This document shows positions 6,977-15,805 of a DNA stretch of 64,000 nt, in pieces (positions within the stretch are counted from its first letter, which is position 1; every line of letters starts with the position of its first letter). The notes beneath the pieces are model-generated. The model searched no databases and was not told the DNA's origin. It saw only the letters and a list, made by a program, of their open reading frames with translations. Made by a program: the position numbers and the translations under genes. Source of the stretch: Bdellovibrionales bacterium CG10_big_fil_rev_8_21_14_0_10_45_34 (GTDB lineage: Bacteria > Bdellovibrionota > Bdellovibrionia > Bdellovibrionales > 1-14-0-10-45-34); NCBI GenBank assembly GCA_002778785.1, contig PEZS01000016.1, positions 274,453 through 338,452 on the forward strand. Reading direction: 5' to 3'.

Positions 6977-8264
6977 CAAAAGCCTTCAAAAACTGATTCG
7001 AGACTTGATTGATGTACTTTTCGGTCGTCCTGAATGAACTGTGCAAACAGCACTTCTGCAGGAAGTATGGATTCCCCAAATACCAATCATGCAGATGGAG
7101 CGCACCGATGGTCGCATAGCTATGCTTCCATGCGTGAGGGTGCAGAAACTTGAAATCGCAATCTTTAGCAATCTGTCGCCACCACTTCATAACGGTGTCA
7201 GGATGGCAATCAAGCAAACGATCTTTCGGGGCAATGTTCTTTTTGAGGAAACGAGCGACATCCACCAATATCTTGGGTGACGGCTGAACCATTGGTAACT
7301 GGATTCGTTCGCCTGAAGTTGTCTTAGTTGCGTCCTCAAAAACGAGAGCACCTTTTTCCCCACGGCTCCAGCCAGAAACGATATTGTCCTTCAAATCAAA
7401 GTTCGGCACGTCGTCATCGGGGTGCAAACATTCCGCATTCAAGCCCAGTAAGTTCCCACGACGGAGGCCCGTGCAGACTCCGAAGAAAATCGCATAGGCT
7501 TTCTTTTTCATCTCCAGATTATCTTTGTAAGCCTTGTCGATGGCATCCTTGATGTCATTCAACTCGTCCTCAGTGTAGGTCTCTTTCGTGCGGACACCTG
7601 TCACATCCTCACCACGGCGACGGGCTTGTTTCTTCTGTTCAAGGGTCATCTTGATATCGAGAGTATAAAAGTCGTCTTGACCAATATAGCCCGAATCCAA
7701 AAGAAACCGCATATACTCATTAAACGGTGTCGTGATTGAGCTGTAGGTGTTGTGCGAATATTTCTTTCCGCTCAGGGTCTTGGCCATCATCACATGAGTG
7801 CGAGCTTTTGCTTTGAAGTTTTTAAAATCCTTCGGGTGATTGCATCCGTTGCCTAAGAAGAACGGCATCCAAAATCGCTTCATCCAACCTTTGTAGGCAA
7901 ACGGAATACTGTGCGTACTTTTGAAGGCAACGAACTCATCCAGGTTGTCCTCAAAGTTGAACTCTTTGCTCTTGAGATCGAGCTTCTCTTGAATCTTGTA
8001 TTTCGGCAGAGCGTATTTATCTTTAAGCTCTTCATACAAACGGTGCTTCAACGCTTGAAAATGATTATCCTGATTCGCTGCGGCCTTTTTCAATTTGTGA
8101 GCACGAAGATACTCATTGATCTGTTTTAAGGTGGGTTGAACTTTGGAGCTGATTTGCACTTGCGCACCATTCGGAGGACGAATGGCGACACGCAGGGAAT
8201 CAAACTTCTTCCCAGCTCGCCACATTGGATAAATACCCTGGATGGTACTTCTGCCTTTTGCCAT
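6966..8264 (-). CDS. Tyrosine recombinase (island integrase)
   Basis: 432 aa. The C-terminal catalytic domain shows R268 (CTGLRRGNLLGL), H377 in LHPHAWKHSYAT, H408 (CLHSSFRTT) and the nucleophile Y417 (TTEKYINQ). An N-terminal DNA-binding region (about 100-200) precedes it. The second catalytic arginine of box II (HxxRH) is lysine here, K380. It lies at the left end of the island and is transcribed toward attL. Its job would be insertion and excision at the tRNA-Gly anticodon loop. Copies of the island-end motif lie upstream of its start, at 8352-8370. Confidence 0.88.
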   Translation of the reverse strand: MAKGRSTIQGIYPMWRAGKKFDSLRVAIRPPNGAQVQISSKVQPTLKQINEYLRAHKLKKAAANQDNHFQALKHRLYEELKDKYALPKYKIQEKLDLKSKEFNFEDNLDEFVAFKSTHSIPFAYKGWMKRFWMPFFLGNGCNHPKDFKNFKAKARTHVMMAKTLSGKKYSHNTYSSITTPFNEYMRFLLDSGYIGQDDFYTLDIKMTLEQKKQARRRGEDVTGVRTKETYTEDELNDIKDAIDKAYKDNLEMKKKAYAIFFGVCTGLRRGNLLGLNAECLHPDDDVPNFDLKDNIVSGWSRGEKGALVFEDATKTTSGERIQLPMVQPSPKILVDVARFLKKNIAPKDRLLDCHPDTVMKWWRQIAKDCDFKFLHPHAWKHSYATIGALHLHDWYLGNPYFLQKCCLHSSFRTTEKYINQVSNQFLKAFAKK

Positions 8265-8351
8265 AAACTCCTTGGATAGTCCTTGTGCCGCGTTCCTTTC
8301 AAAAGATCAACGCTTATACGCACTTGGCTTATCGGGAATTGGCAGAAAAAC

Positions 8352-8370
8352 TTGAGTAGTAACGGTCTAT
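8352..8370. promoter_or_regulatory. Island-end-like motifs between integrase and AbiE genes
   Basis: TTGAGTAGTA (8352-8361) and ACGGTCTAT (8362-8370) lie together in the divergent 199-bp gap between the integrase start (8264) and the AbiEi start (8464). The same two words occur at the left end of the island as ACGGTCTAT (6495-6503) and TTGAGTAGTA (6510-6519). A plausible reading is that the integrase or a directionality factor binds here and regulates its own gene; this is inference. Confidence 0.5.
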
Positions 8371-8463
8371 CCAGTTTCTTCTATCACTTGTAGGCTATCC
8401 CGTGATGCCTGGTCTGTATAAAAGTTGACTTTATTTTCAAAAAATGTCAGCATTTATACCATT

Positions 8464-9030
8464 ATGACGAAGCTACCAAAAGCCCTTCAGAAAGGGCCCT
8501 TTACCTATAAACAAGCCTTGGCCTCTGGACTCAACTTGAGATCGGTCCGGCAACTTGTCGCTGAGGAGCAATGCTACACCGTTGCCAAAGGCGTCTATAT
8601 GCCAACGAATGTAGAGTACAATGAAGAAAACCAATTCAGGGCGGCCACTCTCATCGTGGGACAGCCTTCGGCCATTTGTTTAGTCTCTGCACTTTCGGTG
8701 TACGGACTTACCGATACCATTCCACGCAAAACATGGATCACAGTACCCGCAACGAAGCGGACTCAAGTTTCAAGCCTTAAAGTTTTGCGACAGAGCGATC
8801 CTCAATGGGACATCGGGATTGAAAAGAAAAATGGCTACACGATAACTTCCGTTGAGCGCACCCTTGTTGAATCTTTCTGCTATAAAAATATGATTGGCAG
8901 CACCGTCCCTATCGAAGCCCTGCGAGAAGCCGTCAGAAAAAAACTAACGACTCCTTCTAAAATACTCGATATGGCAAAAAAAATGAAAGTCGTTCACCGA
9001 ATACTTCCGTACTTAGAGGCAATGGCATGA
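8464..9030 (+). CDS. AbiEi-type antitoxin (type IV toxin-antitoxin)
   Basis: 188 aa from the ATG at 8464 (MTKLPKALQKG); an upstream TTG at 8425 would add 13 residues with no better ribosome site. An N-terminal winged helix (FTYKQALASGLNLRSVRQLVAEE) is followed by the AbiEi-type segment YMPTNVEYNEENQFRAATLI, the SAICLVSALSVYGLTD helix, and SVERTLVESF. In the family this protein represses the operon and neutralises AbiEii. Its stop overlaps the next start in ATGA, so the pair is translationally coupled. Confidence 0.8.
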   Translation: MTKLPKALQKGPFTYKQALASGLNLRSVRQLVAEEQCYTVAKGVYMPTNVEYNEENQFRAATLIVGQPSAICLVSALSVYGLTDTIPRKTWITVPATKRTQVSSLKVLRQSDPQWDIGIEKKNGYTITSVERTLVESFCYKNMIGSTVPIEALREAVRKKLTTPSKILDMAKKMKVVHRILPYLEAMA

Positions 9031-9881
9031 GCAAGATGATTTCTCCTGAAAAAATTCAACTGGAACTCAACAAACTCGCCAAAGCTTCAAAAACTCTTTC
9101 GGTGAATGACCTTCGCATGATTTTGGCCTTGGAGCGTGTGATCGCCCGCGTAGAGAATCACAAAAAACTCTCAAAGCATTTTGTTTTCAAGGGTGGGTTT
9201 GTTTTGCTTAAAACTGTCAATTCAGATCGCTTCACTCGTGATGTGGATGCGCTTGCCATCGGCCTTTCTCGCAAACAAGTCCCTGACCTTGTGGAAGATG
9301 CTTTGTCTCAAGATCTGCAGGATGGGCTTTGGTTCGGCGACGTCAAGACCAGCGATCTTGTAAATCAAGGGCCGTATGGCGGCTACACTTTCAACGCAGC
9401 TTTCACTATCGGCAAAGCCCCATCGGTTAAAGATCCAAAAATCAAAAAATTTTCCAGAATCCGTATTGACGTGGGATTTGGTGACGCGCTGGATTCGGTG
9501 CCAGAAAAACAATCCATGCCGTCTATTCTTGCGAGCGAAGAACCTGTCACTTGGTCGATCTATCCATTTGAGTTTATCTTTGCCGAAAAAATGGAAGCCT
9601 TGTTTTCTCGTGGCAGCAATAACTCCCGATCAAAAGACATCTACGATATGCAGCTCATCTTTGGAAAAATCAAAGACAAGAAATTGCTTCGCAAGGCCAT
9701 TCAAAAAACTTTTGAAAACCGCAAGACTCCAATCCCTGAATCGTTCTGGGCAACCGCCCAAGAGTTTGAATTGGCCGTTTTAAAAAAGGCCTGGGGTTCG
9801 GTTGAGCTATCAACTGGCGAAGAACCGTTCGATGATGTCTGGGAAAAGTTTTTGACGGTCTTGCGTTCTTTGGAGTCTTAA
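9027..9881 (+). CDS. AbiEii-type nucleotidyltransferase toxin
   Basis: 284 aa. The nucleotidyltransferase core is recognisable: HFVFKGGFVLLK (KGG at 55-57) and RFTRDVDAL (R71, D72, D74), then FARIRIDVGFGD-type strands (here SRIRIDVGFGDA) and PFEFIFAEKMEAL with the conserved K, followed by RSKDIYDMQLI. AbiEii toxins transfer nucleotides, reported on tRNA for relatives such as MenT, and cause abortive infection. It overlaps the antitoxin gene by 4 bp and is probably a defence or island-maintenance cargo. Confidence 0.82.
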   Translation: MSKMISPEKIQLELNKLAKASKTLSVNDLRMILALERVIARVENHKKLSKHFVFKGGFVLLKTVNSDRFTRDVDALAIGLSRKQVPDLVEDALSQDLQDGLWFGDVKTSDLVNQGPYGGYTFNAAFTIGKAPSVKDPKIKKFSRIRIDVGFGDALDSVPEKQSMPSILASEEPVTWSIYPFEFIFAEKMEALFSRGSNNSRSKDIYDMQLIFGKIKDKKLLRKAIQKTFENRKTPIPESFWATAQEFELAVLKKAWGSVELSTGEEPFDDVWEKFLTVLRSLES

Positions 9882-10182
9882 AAGGATTATTTCGGTCCTC
9901 GGCGCCGATTTTTTTTAATTCTCAAACTCACCGAGGTAAAATACGAATGCTGATTTTTAATAATCCCATTTTCAATTTTTAATAAAACACCCGTTAAAGC
10001 GAGTCTCACAGAGCCGACCATGCGCACTTAAACGGCCTTGGCTCGCCCGTGGTCGCATTTTTGGAGGCCAATCCCTGCTTGGCACCACCTCAGGCAATGC
10101 CGTGGCTTTAAAACAAAAACATTAAATTATTAAAAATCACTATGCGCATCGGAAACTTCGCAACAGCGGTCACTTTTAAACA
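9882..10182. other. 301-bp gene-free stretch with AT-rich inverted repeat
   Basis: Apart from the terminator, it holds GATTTTTAATAAT at 9952-9964, a related ATTTTTAATAAAAC at 9975-9988, and the exact reverse complement of the first (ATTATTAAAAATC) at 10126-10138. The same word family recurs in other island gaps (20561-20601, 21313-21342). No gene is supported. It lies between the convergent ends of the AbiE pair and the zeta-kinase gene. Confidence 0.6.
9892..9916 (+). terminator. Possible Rho-independent terminator after the AbiE pair
   Basis: A short stem TCGG (9892-9895)/CCGA (9905-9908) in GC-rich sequence is followed directly by eight Ts (9909-9916), 10 bp after the toxin stop. The stem is weak but the T run is strong. 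Confidence 0.5.
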
Positions 10183-13059
10183 TTACTTTCCTAAGAACAA
10201 CTCACTACAACTCTTGCCAGCCGCGCCCGATGGCTTAGAAGACTTCGCAGGAACTGAGGTAACTGGAATAACTGGCGCCTCAGCTTTTAGTCTTGCGGCA
10301 ACGCCATAATTTGAATCACGGTAAATTTCTGCGCTATGAACGCCTGTCAAACCATTGCCGTCTCGGATCTGTTTTGCGATTGCATCCATACGAATTTGCA
10401 AAACCTCTTGGATACGTTGTGAGTTAACTTCTTGGCGACCTACCCGCATCACCTGGGCCAATACCTGAACCCCAAGTTTAAAAAAGTCAGCTCTGCTGAC
10501 TGTCTTTCGCAAGTTATCCAACATTGCGGGACCGTAATACAGTAACAGAGCCGGATCGCCTTTGAAGCCTGTCGCAGAAAACTCGCGTTCTAAAGTCATT
10601 CGATCATTCGCTGGGAGTTTTTGTAGGGCTTGAAACAACTCTTCACCGTCAGCCGCTGTTTGACAACGAAACATCAGGCCAACGCGAGTCATCCAAAGAG
10701 CGCGGCTGCTATCAGGCATTATGCTTGAACTTCTTTGACGAAGGAACTCTTGATAAGTTGCCTTTATTGATTCTTCTGAATTTGTCATGCCCTCGATGCC
10801 GGTCATCGCCGTTCTAATTCCAGCATAGGTCGGTTCTGTCAATACCAGCGAGCCATTGATGTTGTCTTGCCCACGGGCGGCAGCGATTTTTAGAATTGAA
10901 GTCGCCAAGTAAAAGTCCCGCGCGTCTTTTGAGCGATTGGCATGTTCTTTCAAAAGTCTGGCTGGAGCTTCGCCCTGAGCAAGTTGTGCAAGGTTAAATT
11001 CTTTTTCAAAACTGTTAACGACCATCTGTCTTTGAAATTCATCGAGACGCTGATAGGTCGGCGAGATGAATGGATAAAGTCTTAGCAGTTCAGACATGAC
11101 ACGTTGATGGTTTGTCTCCTGAATGCCCGATGATTTTTTAAGGTACGAAATTGCGGCTTCCGATTTTCCGATATTATTAAAAATTAAAAACGAAAACAAT
11201 GCGTCTCGCATAGACGGATTGAATGCCACTCGCCGAACAAGTTTTGAAATTTCTAAGAACGACTCTCGGCTCAGCCGAATATTTTCGGGCTGTCCGTGAA
11301 CGAAGCCATCGTAATCGCCCGCGATAAGCCGTTTGAACAACAACAAGGCGGCGATGGTGCGATCAAACTCAGGATACGGCTTATTGAACAACGACGTGGC
11401 TAAGGATTGCTCCAAAGCCTGGGGCACTGATCCAACTTGCTTCGGATAGGTCGCTTCATTTTTAGAACCGAGCCAGCCAAGCTCAGGAGTCAGAGTCACT
11501 CGTTCGGTGGTGGATACCAACTTGGCGGCGATAGCTTCAGGTGTGGCAACCACGCCTTCTGTTAACAGAATCAATTCTGGATAGGATTCCAAGACTACGC
11601 GAATCAACTCTTGATCCGTGACGCTTTCAACACGTCGATAGAGGTCTCTTAACTTACGAGTACGGCTTTCGTATTTTCTTTGGATCGCAGGAATCTCTAA
11701 TCCTCTCACCAAGCGCAGCGGTCCGCGTTTGTAACCCATGTTTTCAAATTTCTTTGTTGGGTCCGAATCAAAACGAGGATCTTTCGTAAGTTGCAAAGCA
11801 ACCGCTTCTGTTTCTGGATCAAGTCCAACATCTCTAACTAAAACAACAGGAACTTGCTTTGTTAGCGCGGATTGAACAATGCCTGCGTCTCTTGCTTCTC
11901 CTCGCAAAGCAACGACCTCGATTTTCTGTTTGAGTTCGTTATCCGAAAAAATTGAATCAACGGCACCATCGGCACCAATGACGACTGAATCCTTGCGATT
12001 TGGATTTTTGGCAAGTTCTGCGGAAATCCAGTCCCGTGCGCGACCGACGCCTTCTTGATGGGTCAAAATAAACAGCGTATCGGAACTATATGTTGAAGTA
12101 ATTTGATCGATGTATGACTTCAAGAGAGAAAAGTCCTCATATCCAAGGCGTCCATATCCAGCGAGAACGACGGTTCGTCGGTGACTTTTTGCCAAAGAAA
12201 ATAGCTCAGCAGAAGATGACAAGGTAATATCAGTTGGCTTCGGGACAGCCAAACCCAGTTGTCCTGTAAGATCGAAGTGTGTCGGCACTTTTTTGCCGCG
12301 AATCTGAACTGATTTAACGGCCGGAGAAATTCCATTCTCGATTTCCAAAGTTAAGTCTGCATAAGCAGATAAGTATTCAACTGACTCTCGAACGCCAGAA
12401 GACATTTTAATAACAAGATCTTTCGGCACAAACCGTCCAGTTACTTTGCCCCTTGCTTCCACTCGCTGAAGCAAAATTTCTTCAGGAGCATTGACCGAAA
12501 TAATTGAAATCGCATACTCGGGGTGCGATTGTCGGATGCGACGAAATTCAGAAACCCACCAGTCTTTTCCTAAAAGTGTTCCATCGACAATGATGTTCTT
12601 TTTTGAACGTAGAGCCTGCTCAAAGAGTTGCTCCTGAATATGCCCTGATTCACGGTGAACAAGTGACGCTGCATCTTCGGGCTTCGTTTGCTTAAGGTCT
12701 TTGTATTCGGGAATATCCTCTTTGATTGCATCTGGATCGATCCAGATGAACCTTGATACATCCAACAGGTCGAGCTTTTCTAAGGCCGACGCAACAAATG
12801 ATTTTCCTGCTCCTGCGGGGCCGGCGGTAAAAATCAGGCGTGGCCTTTCATCTGACGAGCCAGCTTGCATTCTAACGTCGACAATTTTTTTATGGAGCGC
12901 TGCTCTTAATGGAAGGTAAGTAAATTGCCATTGACCCGTTTGGGTTGCGAATTGAGATGCAGTATCTTGCGCATCAGCAGCAAACGAAAAAGCAGAAGAC
13001 AGCACGATAAGTGCGAAGAGAAAGTGTCTTGTGTGCTTTTTTAAAACTGCCAAAGCCAT
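10183..13059 (-). CDS. Exported zeta-toxin-like kinase with large helical C-terminal domain
   Basis: 958 aa. Residues 1-30 are a Sec signal peptide (basic n-region, LFALIVLSSAFSFA core, ADA). Residues 74-215 match the zeta-toxin kinase fold: Walker A GPAGAGKS (80-87), IDPD (107-110), HRESGHIQEQLFEQAL, IIVDGTL (157-162) and arginines R199-R209 in QRVEARGKVTGRF. Zeta toxins phosphorylate UDP-GlcNAc-type cell-wall precursors; they are normally cytoplasmic, so export is unusual. Residues 220-430 hold a Rossmann-like segment (VVLAGYGRLGYEDF). Residues 450-870 are a helical domain that aligns with the partner encoded upstream. The end reads SCSELFLGK. The start is backed by AGGAAG. It is second in a two-gene operon, 11 bp after the partner. 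No epsilon-type antitoxin is adjacent. Confidence 0.8.
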   Translation of the reverse strand: MALAVLKKHTRHFLFALIVLSSAFSFAADAQDTASQFATQTGQWQFTYLPLRAALHKKIVDVRMQAGSSDERPRLIFTAGPAGAGKSFVASALEKLDLLDVSRFIWIDPDAIKEDIPEYKDLKQTKPEDAASLVHRESGHIQEQLFEQALRSKKNIIVDGTLLGKDWWVSEFRRIRQSHPEYAISIISVNAPEEILLQRVEARGKVTGRFVPKDLVIKMSSGVRESVEYLSAYADLTLEIENGISPAVKSVQIRGKKVPTHFDLTGQLGLAVPKPTDITLSSSAELFSLAKSHRRTVVLAGYGRLGYEDFSLLKSYIDQITSTYSSDTLFILTHQEGVGRARDWISAELAKNPNRKDSVVIGADGAVDSIFSDNELKQKIEVVALRGEARDAGIVQSALTKQVPVVLVRDVGLDPETEAVALQLTKDPRFDSDPTKKFENMGYKRGPLRLVRGLEIPAIQRKYESRTRKLRDLYRRVESVTDQELIRVVLESYPELILLTEGVVATPEAIAAKLVSTTERVTLTPELGWLGSKNEATYPKQVGSVPQALEQSLATSLFNKPYPEFDRTIAALLLFKRLIAGDYDGFVHGQPENIRLSRESFLEISKLVRRVAFNPSMRDALFSFLIFNNIGKSEAAISYLKKSSGIQETNHQRVMSELLRLYPFISPTYQRLDEFQRQMVVNSFEKEFNLAQLAQGEAPARLLKEHANRSKDARDFYLATSILKIAAARGQDNINGSLVLTEPTYAGIRTAMTGIEGMTNSEESIKATYQEFLRQRSSSIMPDSSRALWMTRVGLMFRCQTAADGEELFQALQKLPANDRMTLEREFSATGFKGDPALLLYYGPAMLDNLRKTVSRADFFKLGVQVLAQVMRVGRQEVNSQRIQEVLQIRMDAIAKQIRDGNGLTGVHSAEIYRDSNYGVAARLKAEAPVIPVTSVPAKSSKPSGAAGKSCSELFLGK

Positions 13060-13070
13060 AAACTAACTTC

Positions 13071-15395
13071 CTATCTTGAAATCGCGGCTAAATGATCCGC
13101 TACGTTCATAAAGAAGATTCCCGCCATGCTTTGATCAACATGCACAAAAGGATTCCACGGATTTCTTCCATCAACCACGACGCGAGAAGGGATCGGAAGA
13201 ACTTGAAGTCCTAATTGACCGGTTAAAGCACGTTGCCATGTTAGCGGTGTTTTACCGAAGCGCGCGTCGTTGGCGCCGGTCATATCCCATTTTGTATAAA
13301 TCTGGAGAACTTGGGTTGATTGAGTTTGGTTAAGTTGAAAATATCTGGCTCCGGCAGAACCTAAAATAGCGCTGGCGTTATTTGGAGAATCAATTCCGGC
13401 AGCAACAATCGTCGAAATTTTATTTTGAACTGGCACTTCGCCGATAGCCGACAACACTCTTAAATCTTGGTCAGGAGTCGATTTTGCGCTGTTGAGTTGA
13501 GACGATGCTTTGATGGGATAAAGAGCGTCGCCGCCTGTGTCCACTGTGATAATCGTATCCACTCCTCGGAGCTGTTGGTTCAAGGAATTAAGTTGTCCAA
13601 CCAAAGTGCCGTTCTGGCGATCCATGACCAAAAACATTGGCACTTCGTCACTCGGAAGATTTTCGAGAAACCTTCCGCTTCCAGTTGTTTGCGGCAAAAT
13701 TCTATAAGTGCCATTAACAACTTCTCCGCCATGCTGTGATACGGTTCTATCTTCGCCATCACGTCCATTGAGGCCTTGAGAAGCCGTCTTTTCGGTTCTC
13801 ACTGAAGCGACGTAGACAAGTTCTTTACCGGCATTTTTCAAAAGTAAGCCAAGTTGCGCTGCCTGAATTCCATCTGAACCGCCACCAATTCCGATAACAG
13901 CAACACGATGGCCAGGAATCTCTGACAAGCTATTCAGGGGTGTGAATTTAGCTGAGTCAATAACTTGGCGATCAACTAATTTTGCTTCGCCATCTTTCGC
14001 AACAAGATCAATTTCAAATTTCTTAGTAACTAACTGCTCTGGAGTTTTTCCGGCCTCAGCGATTTTTGAAATCAAAAGCGTGAAGACGCCATCGCCGTTG
14101 CGCCCTTTAATTGTGACCCTCGCTTCTTGATAAAGTTGCGCAAGAGTCGTAAGGCCCAATTGAATGCCTGCATGCTCACTTAAAACTGTCGGATTTGCCT
14201 TTGAATAAGCGAGAATATTTGAAAGCAAAGCTGGCGAATAATAAAGAAGAGTTCCATATCCGTCGCCGGTGCCGTTGATGTTCATTTCTTTAACTAAGAT
14301 AGCTTTTGTATTTTGAGGAAGGCCATCAAATGCCGCTGTAATTCTTGATGCCGTATTGGTGTCTGATACGCGCATCATAGTTAACAAGCGGGTCAATGCG
14401 CGTTCTCGTGGAACTTCAACTCGCAATCCAAAAGGACGTCCTTTTTCAGATAAGAAATAGTTGTAAACATCGACTTCAGATCGGCCCTGAGCCAGTCCTT
14501 CGATAGCTTTAATGCCGAGCTTGAATCCGTCATAAGTCGGATTCGACATGACGACCGAGCCTTCCCAGTTAACATGGCCCGCAGCTCCGCCAATGTCTGC
14601 GACGGCGTGGAGTAAATAGAAATCCAGACTTTCTTTATCTAAGCCCTTTAAGCCAGAAAGACTTGCGGCAAGGTTTTCACCCTGAATGAACTGGCCGATG
14701 TTAAATTTCGGTCTCAAGCCTCGAATCATTTTCTGCTGAGTTGCAGGAGACAATCGAGCAAAACTTGGCGAAAGGTCCGGATGATTTTCTAAGGCAATAA
14801 GTAAGAGGTTATCGTGATCGACGTCTTTAATGCCCGCGCGTTTTTCAATTTCGCCGACGATTGATTTGATTTTCCCAAGATCGTTGATCACCATGTACGT
14901 AATCATGGCGTCAATATCTTCCGGAGTTTTGAGGATTGAGCGAGTGTAAGATCGGAGTTCATTAAAATTCTCACGGGTCATTTTAACTGCCGCGTTCTGC
15001 GGCTTTGTGAAAGCGTCGTAGTTGCCCTCAAGAATCCATTTGATAAGCAAGATTCCAGTCGCAGTTCGATCAAACTCAATATGTTTTTCGCCGAAGATTT
15101 TCTCGGAAAGAGACTGAACTTTGTCCGAATTTGCTTTGCCTTCTGGCGTGGCGTTTACTTTTCCGGTCAGCCACGCGAGTTCAGGGTATTGAACCAACGA
15201 CATTCGTACGACTTCAATGGGATCGCTTGAGGCAAAAAACTTTCTGACAAACGACTTCGGATTTGTAGGCATAGCCTTTTCGCTTCGGGCGCCAGCATTC
15301 AGGAAAAGATCCTGGCAGGATATAGCCGCGTGGGCGTGTGGGAGGCTAAGTTGCAATGACAAAAAAAGGATAGCAACTGTTGAACTTTTAGACAT
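13071..15395 (-). CDS. Exported protein with shared helical domain and C-terminal DUF1152-like domain
   Basis: 774 aa from the ATG at 15395, chosen over an in-frame start at 15464 because GGGAG lies upstream and a signal peptide (VAILFLSLQLSLPHAHA) then begins the protein. Residues 30-430 align with the C-terminal domain of the zeta-kinase neighbour (EFDRTATGILLIKWILEGNYD versus EFDRTIAALLLFKRLIAGDYD; NPTYDGFKLGIKAIEG versus EPTYAGIRTAMTGIEG). Residues 498-774 resemble DUF1152: a nucleotide-binding-like VAVIGIGGGSDG and TVDTGGDALYP (616-626). The mature N-terminus begins SCQDLFL, echoing the C-terminal SCSELFLGK of the kinase. It is first gene of the pair. The function is unknown; a partner, immunity or processing role for the exported kinase is inference. 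Confidence 0.7.
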   Translation of the reverse strand: MSKSSTVAILFLSLQLSLPHAHAAISCQDLFLNAGARSEKAMPTNPKSFVRKFFASSDPIEVVRMSLVQYPELAWLTGKVNATPEGKANSDKVQSLSEKIFGEKHIEFDRTATGILLIKWILEGNYDAFTKPQNAAVKMTRENFNELRSYTRSILKTPEDIDAMITYMVINDLGKIKSIVGEIEKRAGIKDVDHDNLLLIALENHPDLSPSFARLSPATQQKMIRGLRPKFNIGQFIQGENLAASLSGLKGLDKESLDFYLLHAVADIGGAAGHVNWEGSVVMSNPTYDGFKLGIKAIEGLAQGRSEVDVYNYFLSEKGRPFGLRVEVPRERALTRLLTMMRVSDTNTASRITAAFDGLPQNTKAILVKEMNINGTGDGYGTLLYYSPALLSNILAYSKANPTVLSEHAGIQLGLTTLAQLYQEARVTIKGRNGDGVFTLLISKIAEAGKTPEQLVTKKFEIDLVAKDGEAKLVDRQVIDSAKFTPLNSLSEIPGHRVAVIGIGGGSDGIQAAQLGLLLKNAGKELVYVASVRTEKTASQGLNGRDGEDRTVSQHGGEVVNGTYRILPQTTGSGRFLENLPSDEVPMFLVMDRQNGTLVGQLNSLNQQLRGVDTIITVDTGGDALYPIKASSQLNSAKSTPDQDLRVLSAIGEVPVQNKISTIVAAGIDSPNNASAILGSAGARYFQLNQTQSTQVLQIYTKWDMTGANDARFGKTPLTWQRALTGQLGLQVLPIPSRVVVDGRNPWNPFVHVDQSMAGIFFMNVADHLAAISR

Positions 15396-15805
15396 ATGAA
15401 ACTCCCATACTTGCTCCTGATGCCTGGGATTACAACTCACCGCTCCTTGGTCGCATTTATCCATGAGTCAATACGGCGTCTACCACACTTGCCCAGAATT
15501 GAACAGCGACCGTCATCGCTTGCCTTGCGGCCTTACGCAAAGCTCACTGTTCATTTAAAAACCTCGCCTCGGCTTGCTCCAAGCCCCCATAAGGGGCAAC
15601 TGGAGCAGAAGACGAGTTTCAGCAAGTTGATCCATTTATTTGCTCGGCCTTAAGCCGACAATCCTCAGTTATTTGCCTTTTTTTATTTAGGTCTTCTTTC
15701 AGAAGACTGTACCCCGGGGATACCCCATTCAGCCCAGAATGGCTGATCTCTGGGGACTTTAGGAAAAATCCATTTATAGACCGTGACCATTAAAAGGGAG
15801 GGTCT
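15396..15805. other. 410-bp divergent intergenic region with several dyads
   Basis: It separates the exported-pair operon (leftward) from the rightward winged-helix gene at 15806. It holds an imperfect hairpin at 15575-15607 (TGCTCCA-A-GCCCC, loop CATAA, GGGGC-AAC-TGGAGCA), a small hairpin CCATTC/GAATGG at 15725-15742 next to a CCCCGGGG block, two ATCCATTTA words (15630-15638, 15768-15776) and an ATAGACCGT (15776-15784) matching the island ends. No gene is supported. The dyad density next to a replication-like protein makes it a candidate origin or transfer origin. Confidence 0.5.
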
